Positions 26,372-36,432 are shown, numbered from the stretch's first letter. The stretch: 64,000 nt of DNA from Rickettsia rickettsii (GCF_001951015.1 NZ_CP018914.1:372001-436000), one strand, 5' to 3'. Program-made: numbers and translations. Notes: a model not told the origin generated them from the sequence alone.

Positions 26372-28014
26372 TTACGCTCCATCAAATGTGTCACAATTAT
26401 ATTCCTTTGTACATCCTATAATAGTAGATTCCATTTTAGGAACTATGTGTTCCGCCCAAAAATCTACCAAAAGTTGCATTGCATTAATAATAAGTAAGTC
26501 TTCGATGGGATGCAATAAATTATCTATACTAATTTCTAGATACCTAACTATGAATTCTGCAGCGCTATCATCTGATTCTCTGTGTATAAGATTTCCAATT
26601 CTTTCTAAGTAGTAAACTTGCTCGCTAGTAAGATCTTTATCTTTTATTATTTGTGGTAGAATCTTGGTTAATATACATTGCAATTGAACTTTTTGATCAG
26701 TTGCAAATTATTCATAATAATCCTGTTCTTTTACACAAAGTAATTTTAGTAAATTAATAATTAAATTGGTCACATAATATGGGTATGAGAATTAGTTTTT
26801 ATAACTTCCTCTAATGCTCTTGTATCTGTTCCGGTCTATAATTATTAAAGTAAAATATAGGTAATATAGTCTCGTTTTTTAAATATTTAATCAATGCTTT
26901 ACTATTGTTATATTTACTACTAATTTCATTTTTTTCCTCTGGTGTTAAATATTAAATGTGCCGTTAAATCAAGTATTGGTTTTGCCGCTCTACTATATTA
27001 ATATGAACTATTAATTAAACGCTTTAAGCTGTCAAAATTTTTAGGCAAAAATATTTTATCATCATTTTGATATGGTACATTTTTTACGAAATCTGTTTTT
27101 AAAATTTGAAAACTATTATTTAGTGGGATACTTGCATTGTACAAAGTTTTCTCTATTGCATAATGTCCAAATTTATGTGCTATTATTGATTCTAAATTTA
27201 ATTTTTCTGCGCCTATACATATTAGGTTATTGTCTCAATCGTAATGAGAAAATGATTTATTATCAAATATTATTTTTAGGCTATCTTGCACTTTAATATT
27301 AACCGCTGCTATTATAGGCTAATAACTTATTTGTAGGCCCCTATTGCAAAAGCTTTGTATAGTTATGAAGAATTATATTGTCATTTAAATCGCTTACATT
27401 GTAAGTCCTTGTCATTAAAATAGTAATATCAGAGTTTTCGCTATATGCAATCGGTGATAATTTTTCTATTTTAAATTTTGCAATATTAAGTTCTTCAATA
27501 TTTATCTCAATTTTATTATATTCAATAAAGCTTTTAAACTCTTGAAAACTTAAATAACTAGCTAATTTTTTAATTCAAATCCTTCTATTTTAAATTCACT
27601 AATTGCATTGTTATTGTGCTACTCAATCGTTCTCTTCTTAAACTTAATCAACTCTTGCAACATGCTGCTTTTTGTATCTCTATATTGTATAGTATCAAAA
27701 TTTATAAATGCTGCTACATCAAGCATAGATGTATCATCGATGTTATGTATATATCTATCGTATTCAGCAGAAGTAAAGTGGCTAGGGTTAGCATAAGAAA
27801 GAATAAGTGTATATGCTTCTAGATCAAATGACGTAATGGCATGATGTAACCCTAACAAATTATAGCTGTTCTTAGAGGCTAAAATTGATTTTATTTCGTC
27901 ATATTTTTTAGTTTTTATAAAATTTTATTAGCTTATTCAAAGCTGTTATGGGTCATTGTGAATAATATTCAGATGGTAAAGACATGTTTTATATCCTATC
28001 AAGTTGCTATATTT
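26372..28014 (-). pseudogene. Decayed ankyrin-like repeat protein gene
   Basis: The minus strand carries a chain of readable pieces from an ATG near 27995 (MSLPSEYY) down to 26372. The best conserved are at 27619-27858, with LHHAITSFDLEAYTLILSYA (ankyrin-like) and TSMLDVAAFINFD. Next is a piece near 27180-27540 with EKLNLESIIAHKFGHYAIE and YSENSDITILMTRTYNVSDL. The final piece, 26372-26683, has 103 codons. Stops and frameshifts separate them throughout, and the reading direction is consistent, so this looks like a single lost gene of 500 or more codons. The ankyrin identity rests on one or two repeats. Confidence 0.5.
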
Positions 28015-28168
28015 CATGGTAATATGTTTTATAATAAATAGTATATCTTTCTATTTGTAAAGAAATAATTTTAATTACATTAACGAACATGAACATCTTA
28101 ATTAAGCTCTCTTAGTCTACCTCCCAAATCATTATATAATCCTGAAAACAATAAATATATTAGGATAT

Positions 28169-28590
28169 ATGATAAAAAATTATTGGAAAAAGTTTTGGAA
28201 GAATAGTACTACCAAATCACAAAATTTTATTGAACTAAACGACATTGCATATGGTAATTTAATCAGAGTCGACATAGAAGCTTATCGCGAAAATGTTATA
28301 GTATATAGATGTATTAATTTAATTGCACAATCGGCGGGACATGTTCCGTGGAAAGTGCTTAAAAGTAAAACCGGAGCAGTAATATTTAGACTATCCGGTG
28401 CATTATTTACTAAAAAAACCGAATCCCAAAAAAGCCGGAGCGGATTTTGTTAGTGAGCTAATTGCAAGCAAATTATTATGCGGTAATAGTTATATTTTAT
28501 CAGCTCTAGACTTGTACCCTAAAGAGATTTACTTACTACCGGCTCTTGTTACGGAACTGGTTATAGCACATAACAATTTAGTTGCTTATT
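28169..28590 (+). pseudogene. Phage / GTA portal protein fragment
   Basis: Two pieces in different frames (28169-28453 and 28398-28616) together give the N-terminal part of an HK97-type portal protein. Visible marks are VYRCINLIAQSAGHVPWKVL (a classic portal start), then KAGADFVSELIASKLLCGNS and ALDLYPKEIYLLPA. A frameshift lies near 28420. The rest of the portal is missing, and its sequence runs directly into an inverted fragment of another phage-like gene. Portal genes of this family occur in alphaproteobacterial gene transfer agents. Confidence 0.75.
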
Positions 28591-28854
28591 TTGATTTGAA
28601 ATTATTTGTCTGTTAACTCTTGCAGTACCGAAAATTAGCGGTATAGGTTCACCGTAATTAACTGTTACATATTTAAAACTTTCTTTGAAATTTTTAATAT
28701 TGTCATATTCTATCGGTTCGTGATTTAGTTGATCTAAATACTCACCAAGCATTTTGCCGACAAATCTTCCCACGCTTGAAAATATGCCGCCGCCAAATGC
28801 ATTTCTAACAGTACCGCCAAGCGAACTAAAAAAACTTCCAAACATATTTACCAT
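28561..28854 (-). pseudogene. GTA host-specificity / tail protein N-terminal fragment
   Basis: A 97-codon open frame with a glycine-rich hydrophobic start (SLGGTVRNAFGGGIFSSVGR) and YGEPIPLIFGTARVNRQII. This layout matches the N-terminus of the large host-specificity (tail tip) protein of alphaproteobacterial gene transfer agents, where G-x-x-I-P-x-x-Y/F-G-x-x-R-V-x-G-x-I-I is conserved. The original protein exceeds 1,000 residues, so only the very start remains. Its last codons run antisense into the portal fragment. Confidence 0.65.
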
Positions 28855-28905
28855 ATTATAATTTAATATGGATTGATATTAGCAGTATGATGTGATAACA
28901 CTAAT

Positions 28906-29039
28906 ATATGTAATTCCTGCGAAAGCGGGAATCTAGGAAAACATATAAAAAAACAAGCTTTTATATGTTTATTTTGTCAAACATGTACCAATTATTAAGG
29001 TTATTTTTTCTGGATTCCCGCTTTCGCAGGAATTACATA
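28906..29039. repeat. RPE, cattcctgcgaaagcagg family
   Basis: tatgtaattcctgcgaaagc and gctttcgcaggaattacata pair at the ends; inner cgggaatc and gattcccg also pair. Confidence 0.9.
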
Positions 29040-29086
29040 GAAAATCACAGGGTGATATGCTGCCTTTAAAAAAATGGAAATCATAA

Positions 29087-29971
29087 ATGTTTAAAAAATA
29101 TATATTTATTCTAATATTATTTATTGCTTCTATAGCTCGTGCAGAAATTATAGAAGTGGATAGTTTAAATAAAATAAAACAAGATTTTAAAGAAAATTAT
29201 AATAAAAATTATGTACCTCAGGATTTATTAGTAGTAACGGTTCTAGATGATTTTTTGTTTAAGTCTTTAGTGCCTATCGTTACACAGCTTGATAAAGACA
29301 TTTATCTTACACTAACTCCTCTTTTACTTAATATTAATAAAAATTCAAAAGCTATTTATATAAAGCAATTGGTTTTAACTAATGATAGTTATAAGAAAGA
29401 ATTACAAGAATCTGATTTTCCAAATTTTGTAAATGAAATGAGTAATAGTAAAATCCCCATAATAGCAGTAAATGATGGGTTTACCGGTAATTTTAATAAT
29501 ATTCCTAAATTTGAGATATGGTTTGCCGATTATTTAAAGAAAAATTTTGATATTGATTTTTCAAATAGTTTTCCAAACAATAATTATATTATTTTTAATA
29601 ATTTCGACAGTTTTGCTAATACTTATCCGGTATTTTATAAGGGTATATTGACGAGTAATAATATATCAGAAGCGGAAATGATACTCAATTTCCTTATTCA
29701 AGTGAATTTTATACCGAAATGCTTTATAATGATTAGTAGTAGCTTAGAATTACTAAGCTCAATGGAATTGCAACTTAGTAGTTATAGTTCTAATATATTA
29801 TTTATTGGTTATCATTATAATAATAAAAATACTCAGAAAAATAAAGATGTTGCATATTATACTAAACTGATTAATGATTTAATATCTCAAATAAATAAGC
29901 TAAAAAGAAATAATCCACCTTTAAAGAATAATAATGCAAAAGGTAAAAATCCTTATGACACGAATAAATAA
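29087..29971 (+). CDS. DUF2608 family secreted protein
   Basis: A 294-aa protein with a signal peptide (about residues 1-19, SIARAE cleavage region). It belongs with the DUF2608 family, a HAD-like group found in Rickettsia, Legionella and relatives. The first strand is LLVVTVLDDFLFKSL, where HAD proteins have D-x-D-x-T. Here the second aspartate position is altered, so phosphatase activity is doubtful. The C-terminus is Lys/Asn-rich. It is probably periplasmic or secreted. A paralogue follows directly. Confidence 0.65.
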   Translation: MFKKYIFILILFIASIARAEIIEVDSLNKIKQDFKENYNKNYVPQDLLVVTVLDDFLFKSLVPIVTQLDKDIYLTLTPLLLNINKNSKAIYIKQLVLTNDSYKKELQESDFPNFVNEMSNSKIPIIAVNDGFTGNFNNIPKFEIWFADYLKKNFDIDFSNSFPNNNYIIFNNFDSFANTYPVFYKGILTSNNISEAEMILNFLIQVNFIPKCFIMISSSLELLSSMELQLSSYSSNILFIGYHYNNKNTQKNKDVAYYTKLINDLISQINKLKRNNPPLKNNNAKGKNPYDTNK

Positions 29972-30779
29972 AGTTTTATTGAGTTTACTTTGCTTAGCTA
30001 TTTCGTATGCGGGCTACGGTCAAATTATTCCTACTTACTCCGTAGATTCAGTAACAATGAAAAACTTATTACCGAAGATAGATGCAGATACGCTGGTACT
30101 TATAAATATAGATAATACTATCATAACACCGAAATCCAAATTATTTCGATATCAGGATAATTCTTATATAAATTTTACTAAATATTTATATAGTCTTGCA
30201 GCGGATAACGCATCAGTTAATAAAACTATTGCAAAATTGATAGTGCAGCGTCAGATGATGCTTGTTGAATCTAAATGGGTAGATTTAATTAATAAGATGA
30301 AACAGCAAGGTGCAACGGTTTTAGGTCTTCAGGAAATAACGGCCCCATGTAATTTAATTGAAAATTATGAAGGATGGTTATATACCTTACTTTACGGACT
30401 CAATATTAATTTTACTAATAAAGTGAATGATAAAGATGTATTTAGATTTAATCCAAGCGATGCTGAATCCCCTATTTTTTATTTAGGTATAATATTTACC
30501 GGTAATATAAATAGAGTAAAAGCTCTTATAGAGTTCTTAAAAATTATACCGAAACAACCTAAAAAAATAGTAATTTTTGCAAATAATAAAAAAGATTTAG
30601 AAAATATGGACTCTTATTTAAGTATGGTTGATATAGGATATTATGGAATTGAATATTTGGGGTGGCAAATGTTACCGGGGTCACCTGATCATCAAATCGC
30701 TGAGTTGCAGCAATCTACGTTTTTAAATACCGGTCAGTGGTTAGAAGATGATACAGCTGCAAAGATGTTAAATAAATAA
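29955..30779 (+). CDS. DUF2608 family secreted protein, second copy
   Basis: The ATG at 29955 is preferred over the one at 29934 because it starts a clean signal peptide (MTRINKVLLSLLCLAISYA). The mature protein has LVLINIDNTIITPKSKLFR (about residues 47-65), a HAD motif I-like D-N-T. Later comes LGIIFTGNINRVKALIEFL, which parallels GILTSNNISEAEMILNFLI in the preceding gene. The two genes overlap by 17 bases and probably form an operon. Substrate and role are unknown. Confidence 0.68.
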   Translation: MTRINKVLLSLLCLAISYAGYGQIIPTYSVDSVTMKNLLPKIDADTLVLINIDNTIITPKSKLFRYQDNSYINFTKYLYSLAADNASVNKTIAKLIVQRQMMLVESKWVDLINKMKQQGATVLGLQEITAPCNLIENYEGWLYTLLYGLNINFTNKVNDKDVFRFNPSDAESPIFYLGIIFTGNINRVKALIEFLKIIPKQPKKIVIFANNKKDLENMDSYLSMVDIGYYGIEYLGWQMLPGSPDHQIAELQQSTFLNTGQWLEDDTAAKMLNK

Positions 30780-30781
30780 TT

Positions 30782-31558
30782 ATGAATGACAATTTAATTA
30801 ATGCTTTAAAAGATTTAATTATTAATACCGGCAAGATTGCACTAGATATAAAAAAGGCAGGAATGTTGACTGATATTAAATCAGATGGGTCAGTAGTCAC
30901 TAATGCCGATAAGGAAATTAGTAAAATAATTTATCAAACTCTACAAACCTTAACCTCTCAAATAGCTATAGTATGTGAAGAGCAGCCGCTACCTATATTC
31001 AGCAGTGATACTTTTTGGTTAATCGATCCTATTGATGGGACATGGAGCTATGTAAACGGTAAAAGTACATATACGGTCAATATAGGGCTTATTGAAAACG
31101 GTTTTCCAACCATCGGCTTGATATATCACCCTGAAACAGCAAAGCTATATTATACTGATGTAAACGGTCGGTTAAAAATCGAACAGAATTCTAAAGAAAT
31201 ATTTGTTAATAATGAACCTAAACATGAAGAGCTTCATGCGGTAATAGGTTTTTATAATTCAAATAAAGCTACTAAAGAATTTTTAAGTAAGTATTCATTC
31301 GGTCAAATAAATGCAATAGGCAGTTCAATGAAACTATGCTTAATTGCTGAAGGAGCAGCTGATATATATCCAAAATTCGGTCAAACTATGGAATGGGACA
31401 TAGCGGCAGGTCATGCTTTAATTAAAGCCGGCGGTGGTAATATTTTAGATACGCATGGACAAGAAATTACTTACGGTAAAGAAAGTTTCGCTAATCCTAA
31501 TTTTTTTGCCTGTAGTAAATATTGGTTGGAAAGGGAGGCAAGGTTGCATAGATACTAG
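30782..31558 (+). CDS. cysQ: 3'(2'),5'-bisphosphate nucleotidase CysQ
   Basis: CysQ removes the 3'-phosphate from PAP, a by-product of sulfate transfer, and is a Mg-dependent, Li-sensitive member of the inositol monophosphatase family. The 258-aa protein has motif A WLIDPIDGTWSYVNG (about residues 80-94), with two metal-binding aspartates. Motif B WDIAAGHALIKAGGG follows (about 205-219). An upstream Glu-Glu (CEEQP) provides another metal ligand. Other family members with related substrates remain possible. The start lies two bases after the stop of the second DUF2608 gene, suggesting co-transcription. Confidence 0.9.
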   Translation: MNDNLINALKDLIINTGKIALDIKKAGMLTDIKSDGSVVTNADKEISKIIYQTLQTLTSQIAIVCEEQPLPIFSSDTFWLIDPIDGTWSYVNGKSTYTVNIGLIENGFPTIGLIYHPETAKLYYTDVNGRLKIEQNSKEIFVNNEPKHEELHAVIGFYNSNKATKEFLSKYSFGQINAIGSSMKLCLIAEGAADIYPKFGQTMEWDIAAGHALIKAGGGNILDTHGQEITYGKESFANPNFFACSKYWLEREARLHRY

Positions 31559-31560
31559 AT

Positions 31561-31660
31561 TGTCATTGCAAGCAGCAGTAGGCTGCGTGGTAATCTCATG
31601 AAATAATAACAAAATCCTGAGATTGCTTTGTCAAAACTTGCAGTTTTTCCTTGCAATGAT
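31561..31660. repeat. RPE, cattgcgagg family
   Basis: tgtcattgcaagca pairs with ttccttgcaatgat at the right. It lies between cysQ and mutS 3' ends, with an outer atccacgcag further right. Confidence 0.8.
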
Positions 31661-31697
31661 GAAAAAACTGATCCACGCAGGCACTGCTAAACTCGCA

Positions 31698-34370
31698 TCA
31701 AACCAACTTCTTTAACTCATAAATTAACTCAAGTGCTTCTTTAGGGGATAGTTTATCAGGATCGATAGTGCTGAATTTTTTATCTAATTTGCTGCTTATA
31801 GTAGTTTTATTAGGTTCAAGATAAAACAAACTCAAATTATTTGATTCCGTTGATAAAATATTTTTTCCTTTACCTGTAGAAGTTTTTTCAAATTTAAGCA
31901 GAATCTGCTCAGCTCTGTTTATAACACTCTCAGGAAGACCGGCAAGAGCTGCAACATGAAGACCGTAGGACCTATCGGCAGCACCTGATATAATATTATG
32001 TAAAAATAGAATATCTTTACCTGACTCCTCAATAGCAATAGTATAATTTTGCAAAGCCGGCAGAAAATTACTCATAACGGTTAGCTCATGATAGTGCGTT
32101 GCAAATAAACAGCGACATTTCAGCTTATCATGAATATATTCAAGCACCGACCATGCTATAGATACCCCGTCATAAGTGGATGTGCCTCTACCTACCTCAT
32201 CAAGTATGATTAGTGAGTTTTTTGTAGATTGAGCAAGGATTGCCGAGGTTTCAAGCATCTCTGCCATAAAGGTCGATTGTCCCTTAATTAAGTCATCGGC
32301 AGCACCTATTCGGCTAAATATTTTGTCGACTACCCCTATTTTAGCACTTTTTGCCGGCACGAACGAGCCTATTTGAGCAATGATTGCAATAATGGCGTTT
32401 TGACGTAAAAAAGTACTTTTACCTGCCATATTAGGACCGGTAATTAACCAAATACGCTCAAGCTCTGATAAATGACAATCATTATATACAAAGCTTTTGC
32501 TTTCTCGCTGTAGTGCTTTCTCTACTACAGGATGCCGTCCTTTAACGATATCAAAGCTTAAATCATCGGTAAACTCAGGCTTAACATAATCATATTCATC
32601 AGCGATGTAAGCAAAATTACAAAATACGTCAAGCCCGCTTAAGGAGCTTGCAAGCATTCGTAAATAGGAAGCTTTTTCGATTACTTGGCTACAAATATCC
32701 GCATATAATTCTTTTTCTAAGCTTATTACTAAGGTTTTAGCATTGACTAACTCACTTTCAAGCTTTTGTAGTTCAGCAGTAGTGTAACGAACATGATTAA
32801 CCGTTGTTTGACGGTGAATAAATTTGGGATCAAGGATTTTATTAACATTTTTAGCGGTGATATCGATAAAAAGCCCTATAACATTATTATGAGATATTTT
32901 TAAACTGTCTATTCCCGTTTCTTTGCGATATTGATCTTTTAGCTTTTCAATATATAATTTTCCGTTATTAATTAAATCATGTAATTGGGCTACTTTCGGA
33001 TGATATTCATGTTTTATTATACCTCCGTCATTTAAATTATTCGGTGCATCTTCTCGTATTGTTTCGTCTATTAAATTATATAATTCTGCATCACCTGATA
33101 GAGGTTTAATAATTTTTTCGATAAAATCAGGTAAATTAAAACCGTAAGCGTCAAAGAATACTTCTTTAATAATCGTTGCCGTTTCTAAAGTATATTTAAT
33201 GCTAAGTAAATCACGACCTGAACTTCTGTTCATCGTAATACGTGTTAAGCAGCGTTCTATATCACTAGTTTTTTTTAGAAGTTCTCTAATTTTTTTTACT
33301 ATTTCTAAGTTGGAATAAAAGAACTCGGTAATATTTAAACGATGATTTATTTTAGCAATGTTGGTTAAAGGACTTGAAAGAAAATTATATAGTAAACGTC
33401 CACCTTGTTTAGTAACCGTATGATTAAGGGTGCTTAATAAACTTCCTTGCGAGTCGCCTTGTGAGTTTGTGACAATTTCAAGGTTGCGTCTAGTAGAGAA
33501 ATCAATAGTCATATAGCTATGAAAATTGATAATTCTAGGGATTGGCAAATGAGGAATATTTTGTTTTTGCGTTAACGATAAATATTCTAAAACGCTACCT
33601 ATGGCACAAATTTGACTACTAGATATCTCGCCGATTCCTTTAATATCTTTCATTTTATAAAAATCTAAAATGATTTTTTTGCATTTATTAATCGCAAAAA
33701 AACTATCAACTTGATAGGTAATACGAAAATTTAATTGTTTGAAAATACTATCCGCAAGATTAGAAGATCTCAGATTTTCGCTAAGCAGAATTTCACGAGG
33801 TTTTAAACGAGCCAGCTCATTAAGAATTTCCGTTTCCGGTACATTAACTACAACAATTTCGGAAGTAGAAAGATCAACATAACAAAGGCTAGCTGTTTCT
33901 TTATTTTTCGGTATTACGAGACTTGCTAAATAATTAGGTTCGGCTGAAGCAATTAAATTTTCTTCAATTATAGTTCCCGGAGTTATAATACGTGTAACAT
34001 CCCTAGTAACTACCGCTTTATAACCGCCTCTATTCTTTGCTTCTTCAGGTGTTTCTAGTTGATCACAAATAGCAACCTTATAATTTTCTTCAATTAACTT
34101 AGTTAAATAATTCTCAAGGGCATGATAAGGTACCCCGCACATCGCAATTTCTTCTTCGCCGTTTTTGCCGCGCTTTGTTAAAGCAATGCCAAGTACATTG
34201 CTTGCTAGAATTGCATCTTCATAGAACATTTCATAAAAATCACCCATTCTAAAGAGTAGTAAACAATCTAAATGAGCAAATTTAATGTCTAGATATTGCT
34301 GCATCATTTTCGTTGCAACATCGTAATTATATTTTTGTTTCAACTCTTGAAGATTCATATTAAGCAGCAT
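31698..34370 (-). CDS. mutS: DNA mismatch repair protein MutS
   Basis: MutS recognises mismatches and starts repair with MutL. The 890-aa protein is complete. The mismatch-binding segment reads FRMGDFYEMFYEDA (about residues 40-53; the Phe-x-Glu wedge is in the FYE part). Walker A is TGPNMAGKSTFLRQNA (about 638-653), and the ABC Walker B/signature region is LIILDEVGRGTSTYDGVSIA (about 716-735). A start at the Met of MNLQELK (34358) is equally possible. The frame is intact. It is followed convergently by cysQ with an RPE between. Confidence 0.96.
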   Translation of the reverse strand: MLLNMNLQELKQKYNYDVATKMMQQYLDIKFAHLDCLLLFRMGDFYEMFYEDAILASNVLGIALTKRGKNGEEEIAMCGVPYHALENYLTKLIEENYKVAICDQLETPEEAKNRGGYKAVVTRDVTRIITPGTIIEENLIASAEPNYLASLVIPKNKETASLCYVDLSTSEIVVVNVPETEILNELARLKPREILLSENLRSSNLADSIFKQLNFRITYQVDSFFAINKCKKIILDFYKMKDIKGIGEISSSQICAIGSVLEYLSLTQKQNIPHLPIPRIINFHSYMTIDFSTRRNLEIVTNSQGDSQGSLLSTLNHTVTKQGGRLLYNFLSSPLTNIAKINHRLNITEFFYSNLEIVKKIRELLKKTSDIERCLTRITMNRSSGRDLLSIKYTLETATIIKEVFFDAYGFNLPDFIEKIIKPLSGDAELYNLIDETIREDAPNNLNDGGIIKHEYHPKVAQLHDLINNGKLYIEKLKDQYRKETGIDSLKISHNNVIGLFIDITAKNVNKILDPKFIHRQTTVNHVRYTTAELQKLESELVNAKTLVISLEKELYADICSQVIEKASYLRMLASSLSGLDVFCNFAYIADEYDYVKPEFTDDLSFDIVKGRHPVVEKALQRESKSFVYNDCHLSELERIWLITGPNMAGKSTFLRQNAIIAIIAQIGSFVPAKSAKIGVVDKIFSRIGAADDLIKGQSTFMAEMLETSAILAQSTKNSLIILDEVGRGTSTYDGVSIAWSVLEYIHDKLKCRCLFATHYHELTVMSNFLPALQNYTIAIEESGKDILFLHNIISGAADRSYGLHVAALAGLPESVINRAEQILLKFEKTSTGKGKNILSTESNNLSLFYLEPNKTTISSKLDKKFSTIDPDKLSPKEALELIYELKKLV

Positions 34371-34409
34371 AATTTATATTGTAGTTTGGCTTTATTGCAT
34401 GGATACCGA

Positions 34410-34512
34410 ATCGTCATTGTGAGCGACTGCAAGGAGCGTAGCAATCTTATGAAATAGTGCAAAATGCCTGAGATTGCCACGTCGAGGCTTTGCCTCTCCT
34501 CGCAATGACGGA
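34410..34512. repeat. RPE, cattgcgagg family
   Basis: atcgtcattgtgagcga with the complementary cctcgcaatgacggat. The outer tgcatggatacc segment is visible just to the left. It lies between rpiB and mutS. Confidence 0.85.
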
Positions 34513-34540
34513 TAATAACAATGTTTAACAGTTTATACAA

Positions 34541-34975
34541 CTATTTTATCTTTGATAGGCGGGTGCTATGTCTGCCGCCTTCAAATTGGGTAGTTAAAAA
34601 CTTATCTATAATATCAAACACTATTTTTGGGTCTATGGTTTTTGCTCCGAGTATCAAGATATTAGCGTCATTATGAGCTTTAGCATTTTCGGCAGTGAAT
34701 ATATTGTTGCACAAAGCGGCTCTTATTTCCGAGCTACGATTCGCAGCTATAGACATACCAATCCCCGTATCACTAATTAAAATACCGATAGGTGCTGATT
34801 TTTCAATAATAATATCTACTACTTTCTTAGCATAATCAGGATAATCAACAGTTTGTGTATTATTTGTTCCGCAGTCATAAATCTTTAGAGATTTCTGCTC
34901 TAAATAATTGATAATTTCAGACTTAAGCTCATAACCTGAATGATCACTAGCTATGACAATATTATAAGTTTTCAT
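34541..34975 (-). CDS. rpiB: Ribose 5-phosphate isomerase B
   Basis: RpiB interconverts ribose 5-phosphate and ribulose 5-phosphate. The 144-aa protein has the normal length. [10 protein letters not shown] (residues 9-18) holds the substrate-binding Asp-His. The active-site cysteine is in [20 protein letters not shown] (about residues 87-106). The C-terminal [10 protein letters not shown] fits the phosphate-binding arginines of the family. The reading frame is clean. The gene is transcribed toward mutS with an RPE between. Confidence 0.94.
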   Translation of the reverse strand: MKTYNIVIASDHSGYELKSEIINYLEQKSLKIYDCGTNNTQTVDYPDYAKKVVDIIIEKSAPIGILISDTGIGMSIAANRSSEIRAALCNNIFTAENAKAHNDANILILGAKTIDPKIVFDIIDKFLTTQFEGGRHSTRLSKIK

Positions 34976-35062
34976 AGTTAATTTTTTGATGGAAAATAAT
35001 GATAAAAATTATATACTATGTAAGATTTGTTTTCTAATGTAAATAATAGTTTTGTTAAATAT

Positions 35063-35701
35063 ATGAAATATCCTGTTGTACTTAGTATCGTTATATGTTT
35101 TTGTTTAGTTGCTTGTGTTGATCAGCCACCGGCTCCAATTGAGTATAAAGTAGGAGATGTTACTGCAAATAATAATTCTACCGCACTAGATCACGATGAG
35201 GGTATGATAGTTCAAAGAACGATGGAAGACAATCCCGCGTCAGAAAAAGTTAGCGGTAGACTTGAAGAGCCAAAGGCAAAAATTATAGAAGATGATAATG
35301 ATGATATTGAGATTCCTATGTCGCGGAATGAAGACGAAGATGAAGAATCGATAGAACAATTAAACTTTGTAAAACCGTTAAATGGGGTAATTATTACCGA
35401 GTTTAAAGCCGGTAAAAGTAAAGGGATAGATATTGTAGCTAAAGAATATAGTGAAGTTAAATCGATAGCTGCAGGAACGGTAATATATTCAGGTTATAAT
35501 AAGCAATTCGGTAATTTAGTAATAGTTAAATTAGATAAAGACGATCTAGAAGTAGCATATGCGAGTTTAGATGATTTATTACTGAAAAAAGGTGATAAAA
35601 TTGCTAGAAATAGTGTTATCGGACATGTAGAACATAAATTATATTTTGCTATGCGTAAAAATAAAATAGCAGTTGATCCTAATAAGTATATAGAATTTTA
35701 A
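35063..35701 (+). CDS. LytM/M23-domain lipoprotein with degenerate active site
   Basis: The ATG at 35063 starts a clean lipoprotein signal (MKYPVVLSIVICFCLVAC, lipidated Cys 18); a TTG at 35027 would add 12 residues and is less likely. An acidic linker (about 60-105) leads to a LytM/M23-like domain (about 110-212). The fold's pattern is kept, including TVIYSGYNKQFGNLVIVK and LKKGDKIARNSVIGHV. The zinc ligands are missing: the H-x-G-x-D position reads SKGIDI, the Y-x-H-L position reads YASLDDL, and the L-H-F position reads LYFAM. It should therefore be a non-catalytic regulator, like EnvC or NlpD activators of amidases. It ends directly before the next gene. Confidence 0.8.
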   Translation: MKYPVVLSIVICFCLVACVDQPPAPIEYKVGDVTANNNSTALDHDEGMIVQRTMEDNPASEKVSGRLEEPKAKIIEDDNDDIEIPMSRNEDEDEESIEQLNFVKPLNGVIITEFKAGKSKGIDIVAKEYSEVKSIAAGTVIYSGYNKQFGNLVIVKLDKDDLEVAYASLDDLLLKKGDKIARNSVIGHVEHKLYFAMRKNKIAVDPNKYIEF

Positions 35702-36394
35702 ATGGAAGATGTTATTACTCTTACCAAATATGGTGAACCTCAAAATGTTATAGTAAGAAGGAGTAGCAAAGCTAAAAATATAGCCATCCGCATTACGTCT
35801 AAAGGTGCAGAGCTTGTATTACCTCTTAAGGTAAGAGCCGAAAAAGGTCATAATTTTTTGTTAAGTCAAGAATATTGGGTTAGGCAAAAATTACGTCGTA
35901 ATGTAACTGCGATACCAAAAGATGAAGATAAGATTTCTATTTTGGGTAAATCTTATGAAATAATACATATTGATTCGTCTCAAAATCAGATACAATTAAA
36001 TGATTCTACGTTAGAAGTGTATTGTTCTAGTCAGGTACTAAAAAAACTTAGTATAGAAGTATTCCTTAAAAAGAAATTATTAGCAGAAATAAAAATAATA
36101 GTAGAGAATATATCTAAAAAACATAATTTGACTTATTCCAATATTAGAATAATGGAAAATGTTAGCCGTTGGGGGAGTTGTTGTAGCAAAGGGAATCTTG
36201 TTTTTAATTGGCGGGTAGTTTTTGCCCCCTTTGAAGTACTGAAATATTTAGTAGCTCACGAGATGGCACATTTAAAAGAAATGAACCATAGTAAAAATTT
36301 TTGGGAGCTAGTTGAGTATATATATCCCGAATACCAACCGGCAAAATTATGGCTAAAAAGAAACGGTAAGAATTTATATAGTTATTTGCCATAA
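35702..36394 (+). CDS. YgjP-like (DUF45, M48-type) metal-dependent hydrolase
   Basis: A 230-aa protein of the YgjP/SprT-like zinc-peptidase group. The zinc-binding helix is VAHEMAHLKEMNHSKNFW (about residues 183-200), an HExxH motif followed by a further His. It is preceded by the family signature RWGSCCSKGNLVFNWRV (about 157-173). The protein is probably cytoplasmic, with no signal peptide. Its start touches the stop of the LytM-like gene, which suggests an operon. The physiological substrate is unknown. Confidence 0.88.
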   Translation: MEDVITLTKYGEPQNVIVRRSSKAKNIAIRITSKGAELVLPLKVRAEKGHNFLLSQEYWVRQKLRRNVTAIPKDEDKISILGKSYEIIHIDSSQNQIQLNDSTLEVYCSSQVLKKLSIEVFLKKKLLAEIKIIVENISKKHNLTYSNIRIMENVSRWGSCCSKGNLVFNWRVVFAPFEVLKYLVAHEMAHLKEMNHSKNFWELVEYIYPEYQPAKLWLKRNGKNLYSYLP

Positions 36395-36396
36395 CT

Positions 36397-36432
36397 TTAT
36401 GTCATTCCCGCTTTCGCAGGAATGACATAAAA
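36397..36432. repeat. Short RPE-derived hairpin, cattcctgcgaaagcagg family
   Basis: ttatgtcattcc pairs perfectly with ggaatgacataa across cgctttcgca. It looks like the terminal arms of the longer RPE with the middle removed. It could act as a terminator-like hairpin for the preceding operon. Confidence 0.85.

Noticed and set aside
34355-34540. A 61-codon minus-strand frame (HCEERQSLDVA type) between rpiB and mutS
   Set aside because: It is translated RPE sequence; the same peptide pattern arises from other copies of the repeat.
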